Source: an uncultured Piscinibacter sp. | GTDB taxonomy: Bacteria > Pseudomonadota > Gammaproteobacteria > Burkholderiales > Burkholderiaceae_C | Direction of reading: 5' to 3' | NCBI RefSeq assembly: GCF_937952055.1 | Contig: NZ_CALFYO010000033.1 | Location: 1-64,000 of the forward strand | DNA length: 64,000 nucleotides | Notes under the pieces: model-generated | Told to the model about the DNA's origin: nothing | The model's input: only the letters and a program-made list of their open reading frames with translations | Databases searched by the model: none | Position numbers and translations under genes: made by a program | Shown: positions 10,450 through 18,258 of the stretch, piece by piece | Layout of the letters: each line of letters starts with the position of its first letter | Position numbering within the stretch: the stretch's first letter is position 1

Positions 10450-11460
10450 TCATCTGCCGCCGAGCTTCTCCTTCAGGTCCAGTCCGACCTTGCGATTGAC
10501 GAACTGGAAGGTTGCCACTCTGGACAGATCCACCTCGCCGGTCCTGTACAGACCGGCCCTGACCATCTGCGCGTAGAAATCCCGGATGCGGCCTTCGTTC
10601 ATGGCACCGATGCCATTCGCCAGCGACTCGCCCGAGTCGACGATGCCCTGCTGCTTCATCAGCGCGACCGAGGCCTCGAGCTCCGCCTCGGTCATCTCGG
10701 GGTTGTCCCTGATCATCAGCGCGTTGGCCGCTTCGCGCTTGCCGTACAGGTAGTTCACCCAGCCGAGAATCGACGCGTCCACGAAACGCTGCACCAGGTC
10801 GGGCTGGGTCTTCACCGTCTCCAGCCTCGCCTCGATCACCGTCGAATAGGTCGAGAAACCGTGGTCGGCGAGCAGGTGCACCACCGGCTTGAACCGGCCC
10901 TGGTTCTCGACGTAGATCGGTTCGGCCACCGAGTAGCCCTGCTGGATCGCCTTCTTGTTGGCCAGGAAGGGGCCGAGGTTGTAGTTGTAGGGCTTGAGCG
11001 CCTCGTCCTTGAAGCCGTGCGTCGCCTTCAGCCATTGCCACCAGCTGAACTGGCCGTCCTTGGCAATCAGCGCCACCGATGCGCTCTTCAGTGCCTCGAA
11101 GCGTTCGTAGCCCTGGCCGGGGTGCGCGATCAACGCCTGCGGGTCCTTCTGGAACATCGCCGCGACGACGACCGTCGGCACGCCGTTCTTCACGTTGTCG
11201 AAGTTGTGCAGCAGGTTGCCGGTCATCAGGAAATGGATGCGTCCGGCCGGCAGCAGTGGTCGGTTGTTGACCTGCGGGCCGCCGGGCCGGATGGTCACGT
11301 CCAGTCCGTACTTCCGGTAGGTGCCGTCCGCCAGCGCCTGGTAGAAGCCGCCGTGCGCGGCCTGCGCCTTCCAGTTGGTGGCGAAGATCACCTTGTCCTG
11401 CGCGAGGGCGGGGGCCGCGACGAGCGCGGCGGCGAGCAGCATCGAAGCGCGGAGCGGCAT
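10450..11460 (-). CDS. ABC transporter substrate-binding protein, NMT1/THI5-like
   Basis: This 336-aa periplasmic binding protein has a Sec signal (MPLRASMLLAAALVAAPALA, cleaved before QDK). The mature part opens VIFATNWKAQAAHGGFYQAL, the pattern of the NMT1/THI5-like family that binds pyrimidines, sulfonates, nitrate or aromatic acids. I prefer the ATG at 11460 over the in-frame one at 11469 because AAGGA lies 8 nt before it and would overlap the other start. It is the fourth gene of a DUF2855-ATPase-permease-binding protein operon. The ligand cannot be assigned from sequence. Confidence 0.88.
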   Translation of the reverse strand: MPLRASMLLAAALVAAPALAQDKVIFATNWKAQAAHGGFYQALADGTYRKYGLDVTIRPGGPQVNNRPLLPAGRIHFLMTGNLLHNFDNVKNGVPTVVVAAMFQKDPQALIAHPGQGYERFEALKSASVALIAKDGQFSWWQWLKATHGFKDEALKPYNYNLGPFLANKKAIQQGYSVAEPIYVENQGRFKPVVHLLADHGFSTYSTVIEARLETVKTQPDLVQRFVDASILGWVNYLYGKREAANALMIRDNPEMTEAELEASVALMKQQGIVDSGESLANGIGAMNEGRIRDFYAQMVRAGLYRTGEVDLSRVATFQFVNRKVGLDLKEKLGGR

Positions 11461-11472
11461 GCAGGACATCCT

Positions 11473-12240
11473 TCAGTCGGCTTGCTCGCTAGCATGCCAC
11501 CGGCCGAGCAGTGCGCGCGACAGCGCTTCGAAAGACCAGAAGATCAGCACGCCGGTGAGCACGAGCAGCAGCAAGGCGGCGAACATCTTCGGCGTCTCGG
11601 TGCGGAAGCTCGCCTCGAGGATGCGCGAGGCCAGCCCGGTTTCGCGGCCGGCCGCGCCGGCGACCATCTCGGCCGTCACCGCGCCGATCAGGCTCAATCC
11701 GCCCGACACCTTCAGCCCGGCAACGAAGTAGGGCAGTGCGCTCGGCACCAGGAGCAGCCTCAGCCGCTGCCAGGGCGTGGCGCGATAGAGGCGGTAGAGG
11801 TCGCGCAGGTTGGCATCCGCTGAACGCAGGCCGATCACGGTGTTGGACAGGATGGGGAAGAAGGCCACGATCCATGCACACAGCAGCAGTGCGGCGGTGG
11901 TGCTCTCGACGTAGATCAGGATCAGCGGCGCGATGGCCACCACCGGCGTGACCTGCAGCACCACGGCGATCGGGAACAGGGCCAACTCGAGCGTGCGAGA
12001 CAGCGCGAACACCGAGGCGATCAGCACGCCGCCGGCACAGGCCAGTGCGAGCGCGCCGACGGTGATCTTCAGCGTGAACCACCAGCTGCCGGCCAGCGAG
12101 CCGAAATTGGCAGAGAGGGTCTGCAGCACCAGCGAGGGCGCCGGCAGCGTGTAATGCGGGATCTGCGCCAGGCGCACCAGCGCCTCCCAGCCGATCAGCG
12201 CGGCGAGCAGCGTCAGCGCGGGCAGTGCTCGCTTCGTCAT
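11473..12240 (-). CDS. ABC transporter permease (SsuC/TauC-like)
   Basis: This 255-aa membrane protein has about six hydrophobic spans. The cytoplasmic coupling-loop region RATPWQRLRLLLVPSALPYF corresponds to the EAA motif of binding-protein-dependent permeases. The start ATG at 12240 overlaps the ATPase stop as ATGA, so the two are translationally coupled. It forms the channel of the importer with the ATPase upstream and the NMT1-like binding protein downstream. Confidence 0.92.
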   Translation of the reverse strand: MTKRALPALTLLAALIGWEALVRLAQIPHYTLPAPSLVLQTLSANFGSLAGSWWFTLKITVGALALACAGGVLIASVFALSRTLELALFPIAVVLQVTPVVAIAPLILIYVESTTAALLLCAWIVAFFPILSNTVIGLRSADANLRDLYRLYRATPWQRLRLLLVPSALPYFVAGLKVSGGLSLIGAVTAEMVAGAAGRETGLASRILEASFRTETPKMFAALLLLVLTGVLIFWSFEALSRALLGRWHASEQAD

Positions 12241-12989
12241 GCATGCGCCGCCTCGAGGGCGCCCGACAAAGCCGCACAGGCCTGCACGAAGGCCGGCGAG
12301 CTGCGGAACGCTGCATCGCGCGGGTAGGGCGCATCGATGGCGAGCTCGGCGATCACTCGGCCCGGCCTGGCGCTCATCACCAGCACGCGCTGGCTGAGGA
12401 ACACCGCCTCGTAGACGCTGTGGGTGACGAACATCACCGCCATCGACTGCGCCAGCCAGGCGGCCAGCAGGTCGGCGTTGAGCTTCTGCCGCGTGATCTC
12501 GTCGAGGGCTGCGAACGGCTCGTCGAGCAGCAGCAGCCGCGGCCGCGTGACCAGGGCGCGGGCGATGGACACGCGCATCTTCATGCCGCCGGAGAGCTGG
12601 TTCGGGAAGGCCGTGGCGAAGTCCGACAGTCCCACGGTCGCGAGCGCCGATTCGACGCGCCCTCGCGCCGAGGCGCGGCCTTCGCCGACCAGCCGCAGCG
12701 GCAGCCAGACGTTGTCGAACACGCTGGCCCAAGGCATCAGCGTCGGCTCCTGGAACACGAAGGCGGTTTGTGCGGTGCCGCCGGCCAGCGCCGGTGCGGC
12801 GATGCGGCCGGCACTGACCGTGTCCAGCGCCGCCGCCAGGCGCAGCACCGTGCTCTTCCCGCAACCGGAGGGGCCGAGCAAGGTGACGAACTCGCCCGGT
12901 GACACCTGCAGGCCGAGCCCCGCGAGGGCCTGCACGCCGCTGGCGAAGCGCTTGTCGACGCCCTCCAGCACGACCAGCGGCTCGCTCAT
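12237..12989 (-). CDS. ABC transporter ATP-binding protein (SsuB/TauB-like)
   Basis: This is a 250-aa ATPase. Walker A GPSGCGKS is at residues 39-46, the Q-loop follows in VFQEPTLMPW, the signature is LSGGMKMRVSIARAL, and Walker B with the catalytic Glu is LLLLDEPFAALD. The closest families power nitrate, sulfonate, taurine and NMT1-type importers. ATGA overlaps link it to both the DUF2855 gene upstream and the permease downstream. It drives import at the inner membrane. Confidence 0.93.
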   Translation of the reverse strand: MSEPLVVLEGVDKRFASGVQALAGLGLQVSPGEFVTLLGPSGCGKSTVLRLAAALDTVSAGRIAAPALAGGTAQTAFVFQEPTLMPWASVFDNVWLPLRLVGEGRASARGRVESALATVGLSDFATAFPNQLSGGMKMRVSIARALVTRPRLLLLDEPFAALDEITRQKLNADLLAAWLAQSMAVMFVTHSVYEAVFLSQRVLVMSARPGRVIAELAIDAPYPRDAAFRSSPAFVQACAALSGALEAAHA

Positions 12990-14098
12990 CGGGCGAGCGT
13001 CAACACATGTCCGTCCTGCGGCGCGGCCGTGCCGTCGAGCAGCGCGCGGTAGACCGCTTCCACCGCTTGCGTACCGGCGCCCTCGACGACCTTCAGCCAG
13101 GGTGGCTGCGCGCTCGTCACCGGCTTCATGAAAGCGTTCCAGGCCTCGGCCAGGCGCTGCTGCAGGCCGGCCGCGCCCCATTGTTCGATGCGCTTGCTCG
13201 CCTGCGCGGGGGCGAAGAACAGGGTCGGTCGCGGGCCGGGCAGGTCGCGGCCGGCGCCCTTGGCGCCGAGCTCGTCCCAGTGCGTGCCGCCCACCGAGCA
13301 ACTGTAGGCGAGCCTGTCGCCGAAGCCCTCGTGCACGGTGCGGCGCACTCGCGCGCTGCCGCTGAAGTCGACGTAGACGGTCGGCACGGAGGTGTCCAGG
13401 CTGGCCATCTCGTCGTAGCTCAGCACGGCGTCGTAGCAGCCGAGCGAGCGCGTGAAGGCCAGGTTGTTCGACGAGGTGAGGCCGATGGTGCGCAGCGCGC
13501 CGGCGAGGCCGCGGCGCTGCGCGAGGCAGAAGGCGGTGCCGTAGGCGGTCTTGCTCGAGGCGCTGGACAGCAGCACCTGCTGCGCGCCGAAACCGCCGTT
13601 GTCGGCGAGGAAGTCGTCGATCAGGAACGAGGTGGTGAACAGCGGGCGCAGCAGCACCTGCTCCGCCTCGCGATCGGCGCGGTAGCCGGGGTCGGTGCTG
13701 CAGCGTGCGTAGTGGTTGTAGATGGTGTGCAGCGCGCGGCGATGCTCCGCGCCGTCGAGGAAGCCGGCCGCGTTGGCGCGCGCCGGCTGCACGATCAACT
13801 CGTCGGCGACCGGGAAGTAGCCGTAGAAGCGCTCGCCTTCCTGCACCGACGGATGGCGCGATTCCACCGCGGAGCCGAAGCCCCATACCGGCAGGCAGCC
13901 CGTCGACGCGTCACCGCTGGGGAAGAAGTCCCAGTAGCGCATCGCCTCGCCGAAGGCGGCATAGGTGATGTTGTTGGCGGTCAGTGCGAAGCGGTCGATG
14001 CGCAGACGCAGCTCGCCTTCGGCGAGAGCTCGCGAGGGGGTTTCGTCCCAGCGCGCCTCGTGAAGGTGCTGGCGGTCGATGAGCAAGCGCAAGGTCAT
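12986..14098 (-). CDS. DUF2855-family protein, first gene of ABC operon
   Basis: This 370-aa protein begins MTLRLLIDRQHLHEARWDET. The family resembles quinone oxidoreductase/MDR-type folds but has an unknown reaction. Visible features are an NNITYAAFGEAMRYWDFFP segment near residue 45, and a VLLSSASSKTAYGTAFCL stretch where MDR proteins bind nucleotide. There is no classic zinc site. A GGAG site 6 nt before the ATG supports the start. Its stop overlaps the ATPase start (ATGA), so it is coupled to an importer for an unknown compound and may act on that compound after uptake. The role is an inference from context. Confidence 0.82.
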   Translation of the reverse strand: MTLRLLIDRQHLHEARWDETPSRALAEGELRLRIDRFALTANNITYAAFGEAMRYWDFFPSGDASTGCLPVWGFGSAVESRHPSVQEGERFYGYFPVADELIVQPARANAAGFLDGAEHRRALHTIYNHYARCSTDPGYRADREAEQVLLRPLFTTSFLIDDFLADNGGFGAQQVLLSSASSKTAYGTAFCLAQRRGLAGALRTIGLTSSNNLAFTRSLGCYDAVLSYDEMASLDTSVPTVYVDFSGSARVRRTVHEGFGDRLAYSCSVGGTHWDELGAKGAGRDLPGPRPTLFFAPAQASKRIEQWGAAGLQQRLAEAWNAFMKPVTSAQPPWLKVVEGAGTQAVEAVYRALLDGTAAPQDGHVLTLAR

Positions 14099-14165
14099 GT
14101 CGGACTCCTTCGCGGCGGGCCCGGACGGGCGCCTACCATCGAGTATCGCGTCAGAGGACCGCGCC

Positions 14166-15020
14166 ATGCAGCATGTCAGCTTTCCCGATGGAACCTCCTG
14201 CCCCGCGCTCGGGCTCGGCACCTGGCGCATGGGCGAGTCGGCCCGAGCGCGGGCGGCCGAGGTGGCCGCGGTGCGTCTCGCGCTGGAGATCGGATATCGC
14301 GTCATCGACACCGCCGAGATGTACGGCGAGGGCGGCGCGGAAGAGGTGGTCGGCGAAGCGCTCGCGCAGGCGCTTCGCGCCGGCACGGTGACGCGCGACG
14401 AGGTCTTCGTGGTCAGCAAGGTCTACCCGCACAACGCCAGCCGCGCGGGCGTGCGCGCGGCCTGCGAGCGCAGCCGCCGGCGGCTGGGGCTGGAGCGCAT
14501 CGACCTCTACCTGCTGCACTGGCGCGGCCAGCACGCCCTTGGCGAGACGGTGGCCAGCTTCGAGGCGTTGCTCGCCGCGGGACACATCGCGCGCTGGGGC
14601 GTGAGCAACTTCGATGTCGACGACATGGCGGAGCTGATGCGCGTGCGCGGCGGGGCGGCCTGCGCGGCCAACCAGGTGTATTACTCGGTGGGCGAACGCG
14701 GCGCGGGCCACTCGCTGCTGCCCTGGCTGCAGCGGCACGGCATGCCGCTGATGGCCTACTGCCCGATCGACCAGGGCCGGCTGGCGGGCGACGGAGCGCT
14801 GGCCGATCTGGCGGCGCGCCACGGCGCCACTGCGTCGCAGCTGGCGCTGGCCTGGGCGATGCAGCAGCACGGCGTGATGGTGATCCCGAAGGCGGTGCGC
14901 GAGGCGCATCTGCGCGAGAACTTCGCAGCGGCCTCGCTGCGCCTCGGCGCGGAAGACCTGGGCGCGATAGACGCCCGATTCCCGCCGCCGCGGCACAAGA
15001 CCTCGCTGGCCATGGTCTGA
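14166..15020 (+). CDS. Aldo/keto reductase
   Basis: This 284-aa AKR barrel has the catalytic tetrad in place: Asp and Tyr in VIDTAEMYGEGGAEE, Lys in VVSKVYP, and His in LYLLHWRG. A GVSNFDVDDM motif follows, and MVIPKAVREAHLREN lies near the C terminus, where NADPH binds. The start ATG at 14166 has GAGGA upstream. It is divergent from the DUF2855-ABC operon with 67 bp between the starts, so both may answer to one regulator. The carbonyl substrate is unknown. Confidence 0.9.
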   Translation: MQHVSFPDGTSCPALGLGTWRMGESARARAAEVAAVRLALEIGYRVIDTAEMYGEGGAEEVVGEALAQALRAGTVTRDEVFVVSKVYPHNASRAGVRAACERSRRRLGLERIDLYLLHWRGQHALGETVASFEALLAAGHIARWGVSNFDVDDMAELMRVRGGAACAANQVYYSVGERGAGHSLLPWLQRHGMPLMAYCPIDQGRLAGDGALADLAARHGATASQLALAWAMQQHGVMVIPKAVREAHLRENFAAASLRLGAEDLGAIDARFPPPRHKTSLAMV

Positions 15021-15032
15021 GAGGGAAGAGGG

Positions 15033-15067
15033 GCACGCCCCGCAGGACGAGATCTTGCGGGGCGTGC
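15033..15067. terminator. Bidirectional terminator-like hairpin
   Basis: GCACGCCCCGCA (15033-15044) and TGCGGGGCGTGC (15056-15067) form a perfect 12-bp stem with an 11-nt loop. It lies between the convergent aldo/keto reductase and the 85-aa gene. There is no long T tract on either side, so efficiency is uncertain. Confidence 0.7.
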
Positions 15068-15075
15068 GTTCGGGC

Positions 15076-15333
15076 TCACAGGCGATTCACGCCGGACAGC
15101 CAGCCGACGAGCTGGCCGTCGAGGTAGAGCGCGCCTTCGGGTGCGCCGGCCTCGGCGTAGAACTCCAGCCGCGGGTCGGTGCGCTGCGGCGGCGCTGCCA
15201 CCGACAGGCGCCGCGCCAGGCGGGCCAGCATGGCGCTGGTGCTGCGCAGGACGCCCGCTGCGGCGTGGCGGGCGAAGGTGGAGGCACTGGGGCGTTCGGC
15301 CAGCGGGCTCCAGCGGGTGACTTTCGGGCTCAT
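15076..15333 (-). CDS. Small hypothetical protein (85 aa)
   Basis: This 85-aa basic protein starts MSPKVTRWSPLAERPSAST. It is Arg/Ala-rich in the first 50 residues, then LEFYAEAGAPEGALYLDGQ, which looks like a short beta-hairpin. No signal peptide, membrane span or known domain is visible. It lies 36 nt downstream of the 53-aa gene in the same direction and ends just before a 12-bp hairpin, so the two small genes look like one transcript. Function is unknown. Confidence 0.65.
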   Translation of the reverse strand: MSPKVTRWSPLAERPSASTFARHAAAGVLRSTSAMLARLARRLSVAAPPQRTDPRLEFYAEAGAPEGALYLDGQLVGWLSGVNRL

Positions 15334-15369
15334 GGTCGTCTCCAGGGCGCGGTGCGGGCCGCGCGTGAT

Positions 15370-15531
15370 TCAGGGGCTGTGTTGCTGCATCTGCTTCAGT
15401 TCGCGCTGCACGGCGCGTTGTCCTTCCTGCCGCGCGAGGCGGCTGCCGGATCGGTGCATGCCGGCGCGGCGGAAGTGGGCGGGCACCACCAGCGGATTGC
15501 GGGGCTTGAGGGTCTTCACGGTGATCTTCAT
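15370..15531 (-). CDS. Small basic hypothetical protein (53 aa)
   Basis: This is a 53-residue protein opening MKITVKTLKPRNPLVVPAHF and continuing with an Arg/His-rich tail. I believe similar short proteins occur in other Burkholderiales, but no function is known to me. The ATG at 15529-15531 has a good GGAG site 9 nt upstream, and the N terminus looks conserved. The reading frame is open further upstream, but that part is low-complexity leader. A sigma70-like promoter 290 nt upstream and a strong stem-loop in between suggest regulated expression. The strong basic charge would suit nucleic-acid or ribosome contact, which is only a guess. Confidence 0.65.
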   Translation of the reverse strand: MKITVKTLKPRNPLVVPAHFRRAGMHRSGSRLARQEGQRAVQRELKQMQQHSP

Positions 15532-15576
15532 GATGGTCGTCTCCTGCGGTGGGCGGCCACGAAGGCCGGAAAGCGC

Positions 15577-15609
15577 GACGGCCCGGGTGCTTGCGCATCC
15601 CGGGCCGTC
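15577..15609 (-). promoter_or_regulatory. Leader stem-loop upstream of the 53-aa gene
   Basis: GACGGCCCGGG (15577-15587) and CCCGGGCCGTC (15599-15609) make a perfect 11-bp stem around an 11-nt loop that can add further pairs. It lies 46 nt before the start of the 53-aa gene, inside its long leader, and has no T tract. It may be an attenuator, a stabilising element or part of a cis-regulatory RNA. The rest of the 339-nt gap (15532-15870) holds no convincing gene. Confidence 0.5.
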
Positions 15610-15824
15610 TGGGCTGGAGCTGGCAAAGGCTCTCAGCCCGGGGCGGTTCCGGTCGGCGCGATGCGCGCGGCGATGTTCCGAAGCAGCGTCGGCGAGGCGA
15701 CGCGAAGGCGGCGCGTGCAGGCTGCGGCGAGGAACATCGAAGGGGTCATCGGGCGGTGCAACGGGTGCACGGACGGTGGATCGGAGGGTGTCGCCGCGGC
15801 CAGGTCCGGCCGCGACTTGCGCGC

Positions 15825-15872
15825 ATGATAAACGATTGATTATCTTTGGCAAGATCCCTTGATCTAGGGATC
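15825..15872 (-). promoter_or_regulatory. Sigma70-like promoter with adjacent inverted repeat
   Basis: On the minus strand TTGCCA (15852-15847) and TATCAT (15830-15825) are separated by 16 nt, a good match to a housekeeping promoter in an AT-rich island. Just upstream, GATCCCT (15853-15859) and AGGGATC (15866-15872) form a perfect 7-bp inverted repeat with a 6-nt spacer, a candidate activator or repressor site. The repeat overlaps the stop codon of the upstream HTH-like gene. The predicted transcript starts near 15818, giving a leader of about 290 nt. Confidence 0.55.
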
Positions 15873-16422
15873 AACGCTTGCGTTTCAGCGGCGCCACACC
15901 GGCCTGCGTGCGCGCCCACAGCTCGGCAGTCTCGTCGTGCGCACCGCCGGCCGGCTGGCCCGGTGCAGGGGTGCGCGGCGGCGCGGGTGGCGGCGACGGC
16001 GAAAGCACTTCGCCGAGCAGGTCGAGCAGCCGCGTGCGGGCACGCTGCGGGTGGCGGCGGTAGTAGGTGAGCACGAGACCGACGATGAAGCGCTCGTCGT
16101 CGTCCTGCGGCACGTTGTGCGGCGGCTCCTCGGGCGCAGCCGCCGATGCGGCGAGAGCGCCGTGCGGCTGCTCCATCCAGCCCGGCGGCTTGTGGCACAG
16201 CACCTCGAACTGGCGAGCCAGCCGCTCGCCGATCTGCCGCGAGCGGCCCTTGATTTGGCTCCAGTAGCTTGGCTGGATCTGCAGGCGCTCGGCGAAGCGG
16301 CGTTCGAGCCCGCGCAACGTGGCGGCGTCGGGATGCTTCACGGTCGCCTGCACGAACTCGTCGAAGAGCAGCAGGGTGTTGTCGAGGCGGATCTGGGCGA
16401 CGTCGCGCGCAGCGGAGGTCAT
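15871..16422 (-). CDS. HTH-like hypothetical protein with Pro-rich tail
   Basis: This is a 183-aa protein. Residues about 12-75 (LLLFDEFVQATVKHPDAATL, then RFAERLQIQPSYWSQIKGRS and RQIGERLARQFE) look like a helix-turn-helix DNA-binding module, followed by a PPGWMEQPH segment. The last 50 residues are Pro/Ala/Arg-rich and probably disordered. I know similar sequences only as hypothetical proteins in Burkholderiales. There is no clear ribosome site; TATCAT lies 6 nt before the ATG (16434-16429), so the mRNA may be leaderless. It is divergent from purT. The DNA-binding role is inferred from the helical pattern only. Confidence 0.65.
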   Translation of the reverse strand: MTSAARDVAQIRLDNTLLLFDEFVQATVKHPDAATLRGLERRFAERLQIQPSYWSQIKGRSRQIGERLARQFEVLCHKPPGWMEQPHGALAASAAAPEEPPHNVPQDDDERFIVGLVLTYYRRHPQRARTRLLDLLGEVLSPSPPPAPPRTPAPGQPAGGAHDETAELWARTQAGVAPLKRKR

Positions 16423-16460
16423 GCCCGAATGATAAAGGGCCGTTGAGCAGGGCCGCGCGA

Positions 16461-16466
16461 GACAAT
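16461..16466 (+). promoter_or_regulatory. Candidate -10 element of purT
   Basis: GACAAT followed by CC lies 26 nt before the purT ATG, with no recognisable -35. Similar ACAATC/AAAATC boxes precede several other genes in the window at the same distance. Confidence 0.35.
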
Positions 16467-16492
16467 CCACGCCGACTCCGAAAGGCCCCACG

Positions 16493-17707
16493 ATGACGAC
16501 GCTCGGTACCCCGCTGTCTCCCACCGCCACCAAGGTCATGCTGCTCGGCAGCGGCGAACTCGGCAAGGAAGTGCTGATCGCGTTGCAGCGGCTCGGCGTC
16601 GAGACCATCGCCGTCGACCGCTACGAGAACGCGCCGGGCCAGCAGGTTGCCCATCACGCGCGCACCATCGCGATGAGCGACCCCGAGCAGCTCAGGACGC
16701 TGATCGAGGCCGAGCGGCCGATGCTCGTGGTACCCGAGATCGAGGCGATCGCCACGCCGATGCTCGAGCAACTCGAGGCTCAGGGGCGGGTGCGCGTGAT
16801 CCCGACCGCCCGTGCCGCGCGGCTGACCATGGACCGCGAGGGCATCCGGCGCTTGGCCGCCGAGACGCTGCGCCTGCCGACCAGCCCCTACCGGTTCTGC
16901 GACTCGCTGGAGGAACTGCAAGCCGCCATCGACGGCGAGGGCGGTCAGGCCATCGGCTACCCGTGCATCGTCAAGCCGGTGATGAGCAGTTCGGGCAAGG
17001 GGCAGAGCAAGATCGACGGTCCGGCCGACGTGCGCAGGGCCTGGGATCACGCGATGGCCGGCGGCCGCGTCGCCAAGGGCCGCGTCATCGTCGAGGGTTT
17101 CATCGATTTCGACTACGAGATCACGCTGCTCACCGTGCGCGCGATGGACGAGCGAGGCGGCGTGCAGACGCACTTCTGCGATCCCATCGGGCATGTGCAG
17201 GTCAGCGGCGACTACGTCGAGAGCTGGCAACCGCACCCGATGAGCGAGGCCGCGCTGGACCGCGCACGCGGCATCGCCGAGGCGGTCACCGACGACCTCG
17301 GCGGCCTCGGCCTGTTCGGCGTGGAGCTGTTCGTGAAGGGCGACCGGGTCTGGTTCAGCGAGGTCTCGCCGCGCCCGCACGACACCGGCATGGTGACGAT
17401 GGCCACGCAGTGGCAGAACGAGTTCGAACTGCACGCCCGCGCCATCCTCGGCCTGCCGGTGGACGCGTCGCTGAGGAGTCCGGGCGCGAGCGCGGTGATC
17501 TACGGCGGCGTCGATGCGAGAGGCATCGTCTTCGACGGTGTCGACGCCGCCCTGCGCATTCCTGGCACCGAGCTGCGCCTGTTCGGCAAGCCCGAGAGTT
17601 TCGCCAAGCGCCGCATGGGGGTGGCGCTGGCGCGCCACGAGGATGTGGAGATGGCACGGGTGCGCGCCAAGCAGGCGGCGGCCTGCGTGAAGCCGCGTGC
17701 AGCCTGA
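16493..17707 (+). CDS. purT: Formate-dependent phosphoribosylglycinamide formyltransferase
   Basis: This is a 404-aa ATP-grasp enzyme that makes N-formyl-GAR from GAR, formate and ATP, the folate-independent third step of purine synthesis. KVMLLGSGELGKEV at the N terminus is the family signature, and AIGYPCIVKPVMSSSGKGQS is the ATP-grasp lid. FSEVSPRPHDTGMVTMATQ in the C-terminal third holds metal and substrate ligands. Length matches E. coli PurT (392). It is monocistronic by spacing, and an AAGG site precedes the ATG. No other pur gene is nearby. Confidence 0.97.
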   Translation: MTTLGTPLSPTATKVMLLGSGELGKEVLIALQRLGVETIAVDRYENAPGQQVAHHARTIAMSDPEQLRTLIEAERPMLVVPEIEAIATPMLEQLEAQGRVRVIPTARAARLTMDREGIRRLAAETLRLPTSPYRFCDSLEELQAAIDGEGGQAIGYPCIVKPVMSSSGKGQSKIDGPADVRRAWDHAMAGGRVAKGRVIVEGFIDFDYEITLLTVRAMDERGGVQTHFCDPIGHVQVSGDYVESWQPHPMSEAALDRARGIAEAVTDDLGGLGLFGVELFVKGDRVWFSEVSPRPHDTGMVTMATQWQNEFELHARAILGLPVDASLRSPGASAVIYGGVDARGIVFDGVDAALRIPGTELRLFGKPESFAKRRMGVALARHEDVEMARVRAKQAAACVKPRAA

Positions 17708-17827
17708 GGTTGCTCACGTGTCGTTTTCGCTGCAGCCGTGCGGCAATTCATCGCGCTGACGAAGATTGAGCTCGAATTCGCGCGACTGATTGGTTACGCT
17801 CCGGGGCACCGACAGAGGGGAGCTTTG

Positions 17828-18229
17828 ATGGGCACGGCAGGTTCAGTGGGCGTCGCGGTGGTCGCACTGCTCGCCGGCGTGGTGATCGGCTGGCTGCTCG
17901 CGCGATCGCGCGGCCGGCCCGAACTGTCGGAGCGCCTGGAACGGGCAGAACGTGCCGTGAAGGAAGAATCGGCGCGCGCCCAGTCGGCCGCGGCGGCAGC
18001 GCAGGCGAACGCCAGACGGGATGTCGCTGCCCTGCAAGCCGAGATGGCCAGCCGCATCGAGCGGCTCAATGCCGAGCATCGCGCGGAGTCGGAGAAGTTG
18101 GCCCGCCATCTCACCGAGGCCTACGACGAGCTCGACAAGATGCGCGTGCGGGCCGATGCCGCGAAGGGCCGCAATCCTCCCGACACGGGCCAGGGCTTCC
18201 CGCCCACCATGCCCCTGGGCGACCTGTAG
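17828..18229 (+). CDS. Membrane-anchored coiled-coil protein
   Basis: This is a 133-aa protein with one N-terminal membrane span (VGVAVVALLAGVVIGWLLA, about residues 6-25), then a long charged helix (LSERLERAERAVKEESARAQ and on to about residue 110) with heptad character and a short Pro/Gly tail. I chose the ATG at 17828 because GAGGGG precedes it and the span begins at once. The layout recalls small envelope organisers such as ZapG/YhcB-like proteins, but I do not recognise a family signature. It stands alone between purT and the convergent EF-G paralogue. Confidence 0.75.
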   Translation: MGTAGSVGVAVVALLAGVVIGWLLARSRGRPELSERLERAERAVKEESARAQSAAAAAQANARRDVAALQAEMASRIERLNAEHRAESEKLARHLTEAYDELDKMRVRADAAKGRNPPDTGQGFPPTMPLGDL

Positions 18230-18258
18230 CCAGTCGCCCGCTGGCCCGGACGCGGCCG

